Shown here one piece after another: positions 38,108 through 47,464 of a stretch of DNA of 64,000 nucleotides. How positions within the stretch are numbered: position 1 is the stretch's first letter; each line of letters opens with the position of its first letter. The stretch is from NCBI GenBank assembly GCA_947245585.1, contig CAMXPV010000007.1:38836-102835 (forward strand), written 5' to 3'. The position numbers and the translations under genes were made by a program. The notes under the pieces are model-generated. The model was not told the origin of the DNA. It saw nothing but the letters and a program-made list of their open reading frames with translations, and did no database searches. The DNA is from an uncultured Lachnospiraceae bacterium. Its GTDB lineage: Bacteria; Bacillota; Clostridia; Lachnospirales; Lachnospiraceae.

Positions 38108-39445
38108 CTATTCGTTCCGTATCGCCGCAAGCGGACTCAACCGCATGGCCCTCCTTGCCGGGAAAAATCCCGCAAGCATCCCCACCATCACCGCAAACAC
38201 CAAAGACAGCGCGCCAAGCCAGACGGGAATATAGGAAATTCCCCCCGTCGTGCCCATATAATCGTTTACGCCGGTCGCCACTTTATTGACCACAACAGAA
38301 AGAATGATGCTTAAAATCAATCCGATCACACCGCCGATAAAACCGATGAATCCGGCCTCCATCAAAAACAAACTGCGGATGTTGCGAAGGTCGCAGCCAA
38401 GCACTTTCATCACGCCGATTTCCTTTGTCCGCTCATAAATGGACATCATCATGGTGTTGGTGATGCCGATGGCCGCCACAAAAAGAGATACCGCGCCGAT
38501 CCCGCCAAGCACCGCCTGAATATAACCCATGGTTTTCTGTTGGGACTCCACCCACTCCGCCTGACTGTAGGCATTATAGCCCATGTCCGTCAAGGTCTTC
38601 TGCAAGGCCACCACGTTGTCCATGCTGTCCACGTTCACAAGAAGCTGGTTGTAAAAAACTTCCTTATAAGGCTTTCCCGTTTTTGTGGTCGGCTGTCCCG
38701 GTATCACCTTATTCTTAAAAATCTTTTTCAGCTCCGCCATCAGCTGCTCGATATCGCAGAAGGTATACCAACCGTACTGAGACCACTGATCCTCGCCGGG
38801 ACTTGCCTCCACGCCGCAGGTATCAATGAGATATTTCTTCGGCGGCTTCTGGGTCTGCCCGTTCTCATCCGGTGTCCCCGCCGAATAGTAGGCATCCATA
38901 TCAAAAATGATAAAAATAGGATCCTTCATCAAGTCGATATCCGGTGGGCCGCCCATCCCGTATCCCTTGGGATTATAGAAATTCTGCAGCACTTCACAGC
39001 CGTAAAAGAAGGTCAGTGTCTGGTCCTGCCCGGGAAGCTGCCCCTGTCCCACCGTGATATTCATCTCCTGAAAGGCCTCGGCGGGCATTCCCTGAATCTG
39101 CATATAACACTCATAACTACCATACTTGGCTAACGCCTGTGTCTCCAACACGGGATAAACCGAGTCCACATGCTCCATCGCAAGGATCTCGTCAATCAGC
39201 TTCTGATCCAGACGTTTCACCTCATCCGAGGAGGAAGTGTCCCAGGGTTCGCGCACCTCAATCTGAGTCAGACTCCCGTAAGACTCGTACTGCTCCATCA
39301 GAGACTTACTTAACCCCAATCCAAGAGACACCATAACCACGATGGAAGCCACGCCGATCACTACGCCAAGCACCGTCAGAATCGTCCGCACTTTTCTTTT
39401 CCAAAGATTACCGCTGCTCATCCGCAGCAAATCAAGAAACTTCAT
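38108..39445 (-). CDS. MacB/FtsX-type ABC transporter permease
   Basis: 445 aa. An N-terminal helix (RTILTVLGVVIGVASIVVMVSLGLG) is followed by a MacB-type periplasmic domain (about residues 45-300) and three C-terminal FtsX-domain helices. The segment SIYERTKEIGVMKVLGCDLRNIRSLFL is the conserved cytoplasmic loop. It matches LolD-like ATPases such as the one encoded at 41246-42148, with the extracellular protein gene in between. Export or mechanotransduction, not uptake, is expected. Confidence 0.92.
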   Translation of the reverse strand: MKFLDLLRMSSGNLWKRKVRTILTVLGVVIGVASIVVMVSLGLGLSKSLMEQYESYGSLTQIEVREPWDTSSSDEVKRLDQKLIDEILAMEHVDSVYPVLETQALAKYGSYECYMQIQGMPAEAFQEMNITVGQGQLPGQDQTLTFFYGCEVLQNFYNPKGYGMGGPPDIDLMKDPIFIIFDMDAYYSAGTPDENGQTQKPPKKYLIDTCGVEASPGEDQWSQYGWYTFCDIEQLMAELKKIFKNKVIPGQPTTKTGKPYKEVFYNQLLVNVDSMDNVVALQKTLTDMGYNAYSQAEWVESQQKTMGYIQAVLGGIGAVSLFVAAIGITNTMMMSIYERTKEIGVMKVLGCDLRNIRSLFLMEAGFIGFIGGVIGLILSIILSVVVNKVATGVNDYMGTTGGISYIPVWLGALSLVFAVMVGMLAGFFPARRAMRLSPLAAIRNE

Positions 39446-39480
39446 GTCTACCCCGTTCCGGCGCTTTTACACCCCGTCTT

Positions 39481-41253
39481 TTACTCACTTAACTCTTTTT
39501 CCAACTCGGCCAGTTCAGCCGCCTCGGCAGCCGCCGCCTTTTTCTTTTTACGTATCTTGAGAAAAATCGTCAGGCCTGCTGCCGCCACCGCAATCACCGC
39601 CACGACAATGCCCACGATCAGACCGGTTTTGGGTTTGCCGCCCTCCTCGCCGTCCATCATCATATCATCGCCCATCATACCGCCATCCATCATCATATCG
39701 TCCATCATGGGTTCCATCACAAAGAGCGTAATCTCTTTCTCTGCGGTCGTCACATTTCCCGCCTCGTCCTCATAAGATATCTCCAGTTTCACTATGCCGT
39801 CATCCATGGTGGGCGCGCTTCCCGTCAGCATCACATCCACGTTGCCCGTGTTGCCCGACTGGAGATTTCCCACAAAAGCGGAAGCCTCGTCGATGGAATC
39901 CGCAAGAAACTTCACCTGCACATTATAGAGGGTCGTCTTTCCCGTATTGTAAATACTCATCATCACATTGGACTGAGAACCCACTTCAATATTGTCGGGA
40001 ACCACCTCCGGAATACTGGTGTCAAAACGGCTCTCCTGCAAAATCGGAATGGACACGCTCGCCTTGTCAGTCAGGTCAAACACCGTCCCCGCGTCATACT
40101 TCATGTTCACATCGAGCACATAAGGCTTCTGCGCCAGATCCGCCTTGGCCGTCATCTCAATCACGATGTCCGCCGAGGTGTCCGGGGCAATCTTCTCCAT
40201 GTAGACAGAACTGGAACCGGACGTTGGCAGAAAGGCGGAATAGGTGTTGGTCTTATCCTCTCCCTCCTGGGCCGCCTGCATATCGAAAAGCACGTTGGTG
40301 ACCGCCGTATCGTTTGCCGTATTCTGCACATGAATCGTTAAGGTAAAGGTCTCTCCCGCATACACTTTTGCAGGACTGGTCTCGAAACCGGTCACCACAA
40401 TACGGGGTTTGGAGCCGGATGCCTCCTGCCCGTTTCCGCCGATAATGCCGCTCCCCGGCTTGCCGATGGTCTTCACATACACTGTAAGCTCCGCCGGCTC
40501 CTCACAGCGGATGCCCGCCTTAGTGTAGGAAATATGGAATTTTAACGGATAGTAGCCGCTCATCACATCGCTTCTTGTGGTAAAGTGAAAGGTAAATTCC
40601 CTGCGGTTGGCCATGGCCTGCTCTTTGGTCTGACAGCCCGGAATATAGGGTTCCGTCTGCAGATAATTGGTCATGTCCGGCTCAAAGGGCCACTCCGTCA
40701 CCAGCGTAGAGGTCACCGGCTCCACGATCAGGTCGTTTAACTCCTCCGTCCCAAAATTGACGATCGGCAGCACGATCGATACCCCCTGCCCATAGCTGAC
40801 AATAGGCGTCTGCCAGTTATCGCCCACCTGTAAAAACTCACTGGTCGTCTGGCTTACCTTTTCCACCGCAGCCGATTCCATGGAAGATTTTACCGAAGAA
40901 ACGTAAGCCCACATCTCCGTCAGGGACATTTCCGTGTTGGCAATATAGTAGACCGCACTGTCAAACACCTTGTGAAGCTGCTCCATCACCTTCTCATCCA
41001 GATGATAGCGCACCTCCAGACTCTGCATGTAATAGAGCAAATCTTCGTCGGCGTCAAAACGATCGTCATCCGTGATCACCCGGTCGGAAGAGCGCTCCAC
41101 ATATTTGATTTCCTCGGCATCATTTTCACTGACCGAATCCTCGGTGGCATAAACCACCGATGCTGCTTTGTCCGTTGTCTGCCCCAAAACCGCTAACGCA
41201 AAAAATAGGCCGGCCAATCCGCCCGCCAAATGCCGCGCCATCCTCTTACGCAT
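39481..41253 (-). CDS. Anchored extracellular protein (COG1361/CARDB-like) with Met/Asp segment
   Basis: 590 aa from ATG 41253, preceded by AAGG. A signal peptide (GGLAGLFFALAVLG) is followed by a helical stretch and repeated beta-sandwich domains (residues about 270-510) of the CARDB/COG1361 type. A 27-residue segment at 513-539 has 11 Met and 6 Asp, arranged as two copies of DDMMMDG; then one TM helix (LIVGIVVAVIAVAAAGLTIF) and a basic/Ala/Glu tail. It sits between a LolD-like ATPase and its FtsX-like permease, so it is probably the adaptor or cargo-recognition part. Confidence 0.8.
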   Translation of the reverse strand: MRKRMARHLAGGLAGLFFALAVLGQTTDKAASVVYATEDSVSENDAEEIKYVERSSDRVITDDDRFDADEDLLYYMQSLEVRYHLDEKVMEQLHKVFDSAVYYIANTEMSLTEMWAYVSSVKSSMESAAVEKVSQTTSEFLQVGDNWQTPIVSYGQGVSIVLPIVNFGTEELNDLIVEPVTSTLVTEWPFEPDMTNYLQTEPYIPGCQTKEQAMANRREFTFHFTTRSDVMSGYYPLKFHISYTKAGIRCEEPAELTVYVKTIGKPGSGIIGGNGQEASGSKPRIVVTGFETSPAKVYAGETFTLTIHVQNTANDTAVTNVLFDMQAAQEGEDKTNTYSAFLPTSGSSSVYMEKIAPDTSADIVIEMTAKADLAQKPYVLDVNMKYDAGTVFDLTDKASVSIPILQESRFDTSIPEVVPDNIEVGSQSNVMMSIYNTGKTTLYNVQVKFLADSIDEASAFVGNLQSGNTGNVDVMLTGSAPTMDDGIVKLEISYEDEAGNVTTAEKEITLFVMEPMMDDMMMDGGMMGDDMMMDGEEGGKPKTGLIVGIVVAVIAVAAAGLTIFLKIRKKKKAAAAEAAELAELEKELSE

Positions 41254-42148
41254 TGTTCCTTTTCTCCTCATCTTTCCCGTCCTCTAAACCTTCGCTTTTC
41301 TCTGTCCTTTCTCCATCCATTTCCCTGAAAGACTTTCCTTCCGTCGTCCGAAGCAAAGCTGCATCGGGAATCTCCTCCGGCATTTCCTGTCCGCTGCGAT
41401 CCTCAATTTCCAAAATCTTACCATCCCGAATCCGCAAAATCATATCCGCGAACCCTGCCAGATAGTTGTCATGGGTCACCATCACCAATGTCTGGTTTTT
41501 CTCCCGCACCACCCGCTTCATCAGATTCATCACTTCCACCGAAGTGTTAGAATCCAGATTCCCCGTAGGCTCGTCTGCAAAAATAATCTCCGGCTCCACC
41601 ACAAGGGCTCTGGCCACACCCACACGCTGCTGCTGTCCGCCGGACATCTGGTTGGGCCTGTGCTTTTTGTATTTCGTCAGACCCACCAGATCCAACATCT
41701 CCTCTGCCTTCTTATTTCTGCTCTTTTTATCCATCCCCTGAAAGGTCAGGGGAAGCGCCACATTTTCTATGGCGTTCATCGTGCCCATCAGATTGAAGGA
41801 CTGAAAGATAAATCCGATATGTTCCCTGCGGAAAGCCACAAGCTGATTCTCGGTTTTCCTCTCCATGTGCTCTCCCGCAATCACAATCTCGCCCTTGGTC
41901 GGTTTCTCCAACCCCGCCAACATGTTGAGCAGGGTGGATTTGCCGGAGCCGGAGGCGCCCACAATGGAACAGAAGCACCCCCGTCTGATGGAGAAGCTGA
42001 CACCGTTTAACGCCCGCACCCGCTCCTCCCCAACCCGGTAAATTTTATAGAGATCTTTCACCTGTATCACAGGTTTCGTTATGCTGCCATCATCCACGCT
42101 CTGTTTCCTTTCCACGTCTTTTTTATCCGGCATTTGGCGGAATAACAT
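41246..42148 (-). CDS. LolD/MacB-type ABC transporter ATP-binding protein
   Basis: 300 aa. Walker A GASGSGKST, signature MSGGQQQRVGVARAL, Walker B IIFADEPTGNLDS, H-loop VMVTHD. A charged C-terminal tail of about 60 residues is not part of the usual fold. It starts at ATG 42148 with AGAGG at 5 bases, inside the 3' end of the upstream permease gene (26-bp overlap); its own end overlaps the extracellular-protein gene by 8 bp. Confidence 0.95.
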   Translation of the reverse strand: MLFRQMPDKKDVERKQSVDDGSITKPVIQVKDLYKIYRVGEERVRALNGVSFSIRRGCFCSIVGASGSGKSTLLNMLAGLEKPTKGEIVIAGEHMERKTENQLVAFRREHIGFIFQSFNLMGTMNAIENVALPLTFQGMDKKSRNKKAEEMLDLVGLTKYKKHRPNQMSGGQQQRVGVARALVVEPEIIFADEPTGNLDSNTSVEVMNLMKRVVREKNQTLVMVTHDNYLAGFADMILRIRDGKILEIEDRSGQEMPEEIPDAALLRTTEGKSFREMDGERTEKSEGLEDGKDEEKRNNA

Positions 42149-44321
42149 TATCCTCTTCTACACCGGTATAGGCCGTAGCCTCCTTCACGAAATCCGGCGC
42201 CTCTCCCTTCCGGAAACTATAGGTAAAGTAATAACTGCCCCTCTCGTAAGGGTAAGCGGAATCCTTTTTAAACACCACTTCAAGAGAATAGTTGTTCGGA
42301 TCGTCCGTATTATTCCCGTATCCCCACCATGGCGCGTCAATATAATTCGGATAGATATGGGGCAATATCTGCGCAATCTGCTCCTCCTCATAGAAGGTCT
42401 CCTCCACGGAATAGTCCACATAGGTATCCACATATTCCGCGTCCGCCTCCTTGTAGAGCCCATACCCGGGATCATTCCGATACAGCAGCTCCGGATTCAC
42501 GGAAAGCTCATTGTGGTAACAGGTCACTTTAATGCTGTCGATATCCGCTGCATTCAGCTCCACCGGATAGTAAGCCTCCTGCTTTTTCAGGTAATCAATG
42601 GTATTCACAAAGCTGTCATACACATAATACTGTCTCTGCATATAGCCTGCATCGACACCATATGACATTATGATCGTGCCGCAGGGCCGGTTGTGCCTCA
42701 CCAGTGAAAAGTCAAACTGCTCCATATCCTTCACCCATGCATCCCGCAGACCCTTTGCCTCCTCTTTGGGAACGATCGTTCTGGCCGCACCGTTGGAATA
42801 ATTGATGGTTTCCACCCGGTCATAGGAGGTCTCGTCCACCATTCCCTGGAATATCCCCTTCTGGAAAGCGTCCGTGGCAAAGATCCGGTTGAGCAGCGCC
42901 TCCGTCTCCGGATCGTCATAATCCACAAAGATTCTTCTTGCCACCTCTCTGCCGGAGGTCAAGCGATAGAAAATCTCCACACAGCGGCAGTCCGACATTG
43001 CTTCCCGATCCGCCTGTTTTGCATTCCGCGCAAGGGTAAGCACCGGCTCTGCATCGGTCAGGAACATCGCCTCTTTCTGGTATTCGGCATTGTCTAAATA
43101 ATGCCCGTTTTCATCCCAATAACTATCATAGTATCCGTCTGTTGAAATTGCAATACTCTCAATCTTATTTTGCGCAGGAATATAGTTGTCATACCCGAAC
43201 AAATCCCATTTAAAAACACAAAAAATTGCCAGAATGGCAGCCAGCGCCACCCCGCTGGAAAGCAGGTGTTTGAAAATACTCCTGATATCAAAATCAAAGA
43301 CCACCTCCATGACCGAACAGACAATCAGGCCGCCGGCCAACATGCCAAGCACCAAAAGGAGCTCATTCTGATGGGAGGTATCGTACACAAACTGTCCCGC
43401 CAGATAAGCCGCCGGAATGGCCGCCGCCACCTTAAATACCGGCTCCAAAAAGCGGAAGGCAACCGCTTTTCCCGCCGCCTCGGAAGCTCTCTTCTTGTAG
43501 GCAAACCAGGAAACCAAAAGAACCACTAACGCAATCCCGACCCACTTCGCCGCAAGGGGCATGGCAATACTGGCTGCCTCAGCAGCATCATCGGCATATT
43601 TTAACTGCCAGATATTGCCCGTGTAATCCGCAAGGGGTGACAGCTTCGCCTGCCGATAGATAAAGTAACTGGAATGTGTATCAAAAAAAGTAAATTTTAA
43701 ATTGTTGATCAGCGTATAAGCCATAAATTCATATATGGCAAAAGCCAAAAACAGGCAGATTGTCACAAACCGGTTTCCCGTCAGCATCACTGCCAGAATC
43801 ATCAGATGGTAAAAGACAAGGAAAAACGCCAAATTCCATACAAAGGCAAGTCCCATAGCCGCCACCACTTCCGTATTCACCGCGCCCTGCGATACCGCGA
43901 TCACCATACCCGACGCCAATCCCAAAAGATTCGCAGCCAGATAAATGAAAAGACCGTTCACATAGACCACCGCAAACCTTCTGTCCTTTGACACCGGAAC
44001 GCTGTGATACAGATCCACTTTTCTCCTGTCATACAGATAGGAGAATCCCTGCATGGCGATGATCGCCGCCAGGATGAAAATAAAGGGGTACAGATTATCG
44101 GAAAAACCGATGGAATCTTTCGCCGCCTGATACAAAGCCTCTTTAAACTCTACCAGATTTCTGTAATTGCCGTCCTTATAAAAACCCTTGATCCGGCTTA
44201 AATAGATCATCGTTACGCCGCCGTAAACCAGAAGCTGTGACAACACCGCCACAATCCACACCCAGATCCGTCGTTTGTGGTTTTCCCTGCAGCTATCCCA
44301 AAATAAGTTTTTTGATGTCAT
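42123..44321 (-). CDS. Large ABC-2-type membrane permease (DUF6449-like)
   Basis: 732 aa. The N-terminal 330 residues hold about eight hydrophobic helices beginning with RIWVWIVAVLSQLLVYGGV; the conserved YLYDRRKVDLYHSVPVSKDRRF loop marks a bacitracin/lantibiotic-type ABC permease family. The C-terminal 350 residues are soluble and mainly extracellular. It is partnered with the ATPase encoded at 44293-45198 (29-bp overlap, GGAGGTAG ahead of the ATG). Assignment to DUF6449 is from memory. Confidence 0.8.
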   Translation of the reverse strand: MTSKNLFWDSCRENHKRRIWVWIVAVLSQLLVYGGVTMIYLSRIKGFYKDGNYRNLVEFKEALYQAAKDSIGFSDNLYPFIFILAAIIAMQGFSYLYDRRKVDLYHSVPVSKDRRFAVVYVNGLFIYLAANLLGLASGMVIAVSQGAVNTEVVAAMGLAFVWNLAFFLVFYHLMILAVMLTGNRFVTICLFLAFAIYEFMAYTLINNLKFTFFDTHSSYFIYRQAKLSPLADYTGNIWQLKYADDAAEAASIAMPLAAKWVGIALVVLLVSWFAYKKRASEAAGKAVAFRFLEPVFKVAAAIPAAYLAGQFVYDTSHQNELLLVLGMLAGGLIVCSVMEVVFDFDIRSIFKHLLSSGVALAAILAIFCVFKWDLFGYDNYIPAQNKIESIAISTDGYYDSYWDENGHYLDNAEYQKEAMFLTDAEPVLTLARNAKQADREAMSDCRCVEIFYRLTSGREVARRIFVDYDDPETEALLNRIFATDAFQKGIFQGMVDETSYDRVETINYSNGAARTIVPKEEAKGLRDAWVKDMEQFDFSLVRHNRPCGTIIMSYGVDAGYMQRQYYVYDSFVNTIDYLKKQEAYYPVELNAADIDSIKVTCYHNELSVNPELLYRNDPGYGLYKEADAEYVDTYVDYSVEETFYEEEQIAQILPHIYPNYIDAPWWGYGNNTDDPNNYSLEVVFKKDSAYPYERGSYYFTYSFRKGEAPDFVKEATAYTGVEEDNVIPPNAG

Positions 44322-45198
44322 ATCCTACCACCTCCGTTTCACTGATAAATATTTCCTCCAAAGACAGTGGAAGCACCTCATAAAAAATCGTATCTACCGT
44401 GGCAAATCTGGCCTCCACTTCCTCTCTCGTACTGCGCACGGTGATCGTACAAAGCGAACCCCTCTGCTCCTTCTTTAACACATCGATCCCGTTCAGCGCC
44501 TTTAACTCGTCATCAACGGAACTGAACACGCACTGCACCTTCTGGATATTGCATTTCATATCTTCCAAATCCTTGGAGAGCAGAACGCCTCCCTTATGTA
44601 ACAGCCCCACATGATCGCAGATATCCTCAAGTTCTCTCAAATTATGGGAGGCGATCACCGGGGTCAGTCCACGCTCCTCCATCTCCTTTGCAAAGATGGA
44701 TTTGATCCCCTGCCGCATCACCGGATCAAGCCCGTCGAAGGTTTCGTCACACAAAATATATTTTGTGTGCGAACAGATTCCCAAAAGCAATGCCAGTTGT
44801 TTCTTCATTCCCTTGGAAAACGTGCCGATCTTCCGGTTTTTGTCCAATTCAAATTTATCCAGATATTGATAGAACTCCAACTTGTTAAAGTCCTCAAAAA
44901 TACCGCTGTAATAATGCTCCATCGTTCCCGCGTTGGCATTTGCAAAAAAGTACGGCTCGTCCGCAATGAAAAACAGCTTCTTTTTCGCCTCCACATTGTC
45001 ATACACGGGCATGTTGTCCACCGCCACCGTTCCCTCGTCCGGTTTCAGCACGCCGGATAACATGCGAAGCACCGTACTCTTTCCCGCGCCGTTTGTGCCG
45101 ATTAGCCCAAAAACCGTCTTCTCCCTGATGCTGACGCTGACATCATCGACCGCTTTTACATTGTCAAAATGCTTCGTCAGGTTATGTATTTCTATCAT
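44293..45198 (-). CDS. ABC transporter ATP-binding protein (YtrB/BcrA type)
   Basis: 301 aa. Walker A GTNGAGKST, signature FSKGMKKQL, Walker B YILCDETFDGLDP, H-loop ASHN. The ATG at 45198 has AAGGAGG at 7 bases, better than an in-frame ATG two codons earlier. YtrA-type regulators are habitually followed by such ATPases in operons responding to cell-wall antibiotics; it works with the permease that overlaps its 3' end. Confidence 0.95.
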   Translation of the reverse strand: MIEIHNLTKHFDNVKAVDDVSVSIREKTVFGLIGTNGAGKSTVLRMLSGVLKPDEGTVAVDNMPVYDNVEAKKKLFFIADEPYFFANANAGTMEHYYSGIFEDFNKLEFYQYLDKFELDKNRKIGTFSKGMKKQLALLLGICSHTKYILCDETFDGLDPVMRQGIKSIFAKEMEERGLTPVIASHNLRELEDICDHVGLLHKGGVLLSKDLEDMKCNIQKVQCVFSSVDDELKALNGIDVLKKEQRGSLCTITVRSTREEVEARFATVDTIFYEVLPLSLEEIFISETEVVGYDIKKLILG

Positions 45199-45246
45199 AA
45201 ACATTCCTCCTTATCGGAGCGTTTTTGCCCGAACCGCTCCCCCTCT

Positions 45247-45606
45247 TTATATCTTGAGATTCTCAATCTCCAAGACCAATTCCATCTTTGTCATCCCCAG
45301 CTCCAACACCTCTTTCACAAGCCGCAGAATCTCTCCCAGACATTCCTGCTTTCTTGTCTCCACAAGCTTCCCATCTCCCGACACAAAACTTCCTCTTCCC
45401 TTGACGGTATAAATAAAATCCTGCCGTTCCAATTCCGCATAGGCCTTTTGTATCGTATTGGGATTGATGGACAGCTCCATCGCCAGATTGCGCACTGACG
45501 GCATCTGCTCATCCGGCTGCATGGCACCCTTTAAGATCAGGGTTTTGAACCGCTCCACGACCTGTTCATAAATCGGACGGGTATCTTTATAGTCTATGAT
45601 AATCAT
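45247..45606 (-). CDS. GntR-family regulator (YtrA subfamily)
   Basis: 119 aa. A winged HTH (PIYEQVVERFKTLILKG...MPSVRNLAMELSINPNTIQKAYAELERQDFIYTVKGRGSFV) and a very short C-terminal helical tail identify the YtrA subfamily, which represses adjoining ABC transporter genes. ATG 45606 follows AAAGGAG; the frame continues upstream through the promoter and is not coding there. First gene of a seven-gene operon. Confidence 0.95.
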   Translation of the reverse strand: MIIIDYKDTRPIYEQVVERFKTLILKGAMQPDEQMPSVRNLAMELSINPNTIQKAYAELERQDFIYTVKGRGSFVSGDGKLVETRKQECLGEILRLVKEVLELGMTKMELVLEIENLKI

Positions 45607-45652
45607 ATTGTCTCCTTTCTTTGGATTATACCCCCCCCCACACAATATTAAT

Positions 45653-45673
45653 TGTACTATTAGTGGTGGTACA
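45653..45673 (-). promoter_or_regulatory. Probable YtrA-type operator
   Basis: TGTAC and GTACA at the ends of a 21-bp site (11-bp spacer) lie directly downstream of the -10 of the GntR promoter, covering the start point. Placement and symmetry fit autorepression by the GntR protein; the exact boundary is inferred. Confidence 0.55.
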
Positions 45674-45676
45674 GTT

Positions 45677-45706
45677 AGTATACATCTGTCTGCCACAATA
45701 TGTCAA
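45677..45706 (-). promoter_or_regulatory. Sigma-A promoter of the GntR-ABC operon
   Basis: On the minus strand TTGACA (6/6), 18 bp, TATACT (5/6), about 70 bp ahead of the GntR start. A run of nine G (45631-45639) lies in the leader between promoter and ATG. Confidence 0.8.
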
Positions 45707-45716
45707 CCATTCATGC

Positions 45717-45750
45717 AAAAAAGAGCATACACGGTTTCCCGCATATGCTC
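45717..45750 (-). terminator. Intrinsic terminator after gpmI
   Basis: Minus-strand GAGCATATGCGG, GAAA loop, CCGTGTATGCTC, then TTTTTT; only a two-base internal mismatch. It lies 40 bases past the gpmI stop and just ahead of the GntR promoter. Confidence 0.85.
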
Positions 45751-45789
45751 TCTCCTCTTTCATTTTATGCTGTTATTCCTCGCCGCCGT

Positions 45790-47334
45790 TTACTTCACAA
45801 GCAGCGACTTCCCTGTCATCTCCGCAGGCTGCTCCATCCCCATCAGCTCGATGATCGTGGGCACGATATCCGCAAGACAGCCGCCCTCACGAAGCTTGTA
45901 GGCGGGATCTGCATTGACCAGAATGAAGGGCACCGGATTGGTCGTATGAGCCGTGAAGGGCGCACCCGTCTCCTCGTCGATAAGCTGCTCCGCATTGCCG
46001 TGGTCGGCGCAGATGAACAGCACGCCGTTCACCTCTTTGATCGCATCCACCGCTTTGCCAACGCACTCGTCCACAGCCTCCACCGCCTTGATGGCCGCCT
46101 CCTGCACACCGGTGTGTCCCACCATGTCGGGGTTCGCAAAATTAATAATAATCACGTCATAGGTGCCGGACTTGATCGCCTCCACCAACTTGTCGCAAAC
46201 CTCGTAAGCGCTCATCTGCGGCTTCAAGTCATAGGTCGCCACATCCTTGGGGGAATTGACCAGAATACGGGTCTCTCCCTCGTTGGGCTCCTCCACGCCG
46301 CCGTTAAAGAAGAAGGTCACATGGGCATATTTCTCCGTCTCCGCAATTCTTGCCTGCTTCATCTGATGCGCCGCAAGCCACTCTCCAAACGTGTTGGTCA
46401 CGGAAATTTTGTGGAACGCCACCTCCTTATTGGGAATGGTGGGATCATAGTCGGAGAAGCACACATAGGTCAAATTCAATCTCTGTCCTCTGTCAAACCC
46501 TTTAAAATCGTCATCGCAGAAACTCCTGGTGATCTCTCGTGCTCTGTCCGGACGGAAATTAAAGAAGATCACGGAGTCTCCGTCCTTGATTGTGGCCACG
46601 GGCGCGCCGTTTTTCTTGACCACCGTGGGTTTCACAAACTCGTCTGTCTCATCCCTGTCATAGGAAGCCTGAATCCCCGCAGGGCCGCTCTCCGCCTCAA
46701 GACCCTCGCCTTTTGTGAGCGCCAGATAGGCCTTTTCCACTCTGTCGTAGTTATTGTCACGATCCATCGCATAGTAGCGTCCCGTCACGGTCGCCACCTC
46801 GCCCACGCCGATCTTTTTCATCTCCGCTTCCAGATCTTCCACATAACCCTTGCCGCTCGCCGGGGGCGTGTCCCTTCCGTCGAGAAACGCGTGGACATAT
46901 ACCTTGGAAAGCCCATTTCTCTTCGCCAGTTCCAAAAGGCCGTAGAGGTGGGTGTTGTGGCTGTGTACGCCGCCGTCGGACAAAAGCCCGAACATATGCA
47001 GGGCGGAATCGTTCTTCTTACAGTTATTCACCGCATCCAAAAGAGCCGGATTCTCAAAAAAAGTGCCGTCCTGAATCTCCTTCGTAATTCTGGTGAGCTC
47101 CTGGTACACGATGCGTCCCGCGCCCATATTCAGGTGCCCCACCTCGGAGTTGCCCATCTGGCCGTCGGGCAGGCCTACCGCCATACCACTGGCATTCCCC
47201 TTCACGAAAGGGCATTCCGCCATCAATTTGTCCATCACTGGCGTTTTCGCAAGTGCAACCGCGTTGCCCTCCGTCTTCTCATTGAGGCCGTAGCCGTCCA
47301 AAATCATCAACACTGCCGGTTTCTTTCTTCCCAT
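45790..47334 (-). CDS. gpmI: 2,3-bisphosphoglycerate-independent phosphoglycerate mutase
   Basis: Interconverts 2- and 3-phosphoglycerate, upstream of enolase in glycolysis. 514 aa, Mn-dependent alkaline-phosphatase fold. It starts MGRKKPAVLMILDGYG; the catalytic serine is in GNSEVGHLNMGAGR, and metal-binding segments include ICADHGNAE and THTGVQEA-like sequence (here VGHTGVQEAA). AAAGGAGAAAC precedes the ATG and a strong promoter lies 80 bp upstream. Confidence 0.98.
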   Translation of the reverse strand: MGRKKPAVLMILDGYGLNEKTEGNAVALAKTPVMDKLMAECPFVKGNASGMAVGLPDGQMGNSEVGHLNMGAGRIVYQELTRITKEIQDGTFFENPALLDAVNNCKKNDSALHMFGLLSDGGVHSHNTHLYGLLELAKRNGLSKVYVHAFLDGRDTPPASGKGYVEDLEAEMKKIGVGEVATVTGRYYAMDRDNNYDRVEKAYLALTKGEGLEAESGPAGIQASYDRDETDEFVKPTVVKKNGAPVATIKDGDSVIFFNFRPDRAREITRSFCDDDFKGFDRGQRLNLTYVCFSDYDPTIPNKEVAFHKISVTNTFGEWLAAHQMKQARIAETEKYAHVTFFFNGGVEEPNEGETRILVNSPKDVATYDLKPQMSAYEVCDKLVEAIKSGTYDVIIINFANPDMVGHTGVQEAAIKAVEAVDECVGKAVDAIKEVNGVLFICADHGNAEQLIDEETGAPFTAHTTNPVPFILVNADPAYKLREGGCLADIVPTIIELMGMEQPAEMTGKSLLVK

Positions 47335-47414
47335 GACTGTTTCTCCTTTTCTGTCTCCCTGTTACTCTTTTATTTTGCTATCCATTCCTAATTTATCCTG
47401 ATTGCTACAGCCAT

Positions 47415-47443
47415 ATTATATCCGTTTTCTGGAAAAGTGTAAA
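47415..47443 (-). promoter_or_regulatory. Sigma-A promoter for gpmI
   Basis: On the minus strand TTTACA (5/6), 17 bp, TATAAT (6/6), about 80 bp ahead of the gpmI ATG. Confidence 0.75.
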
Positions 47444-47464
47444 GGGATTCAACATTCCTGCCGC

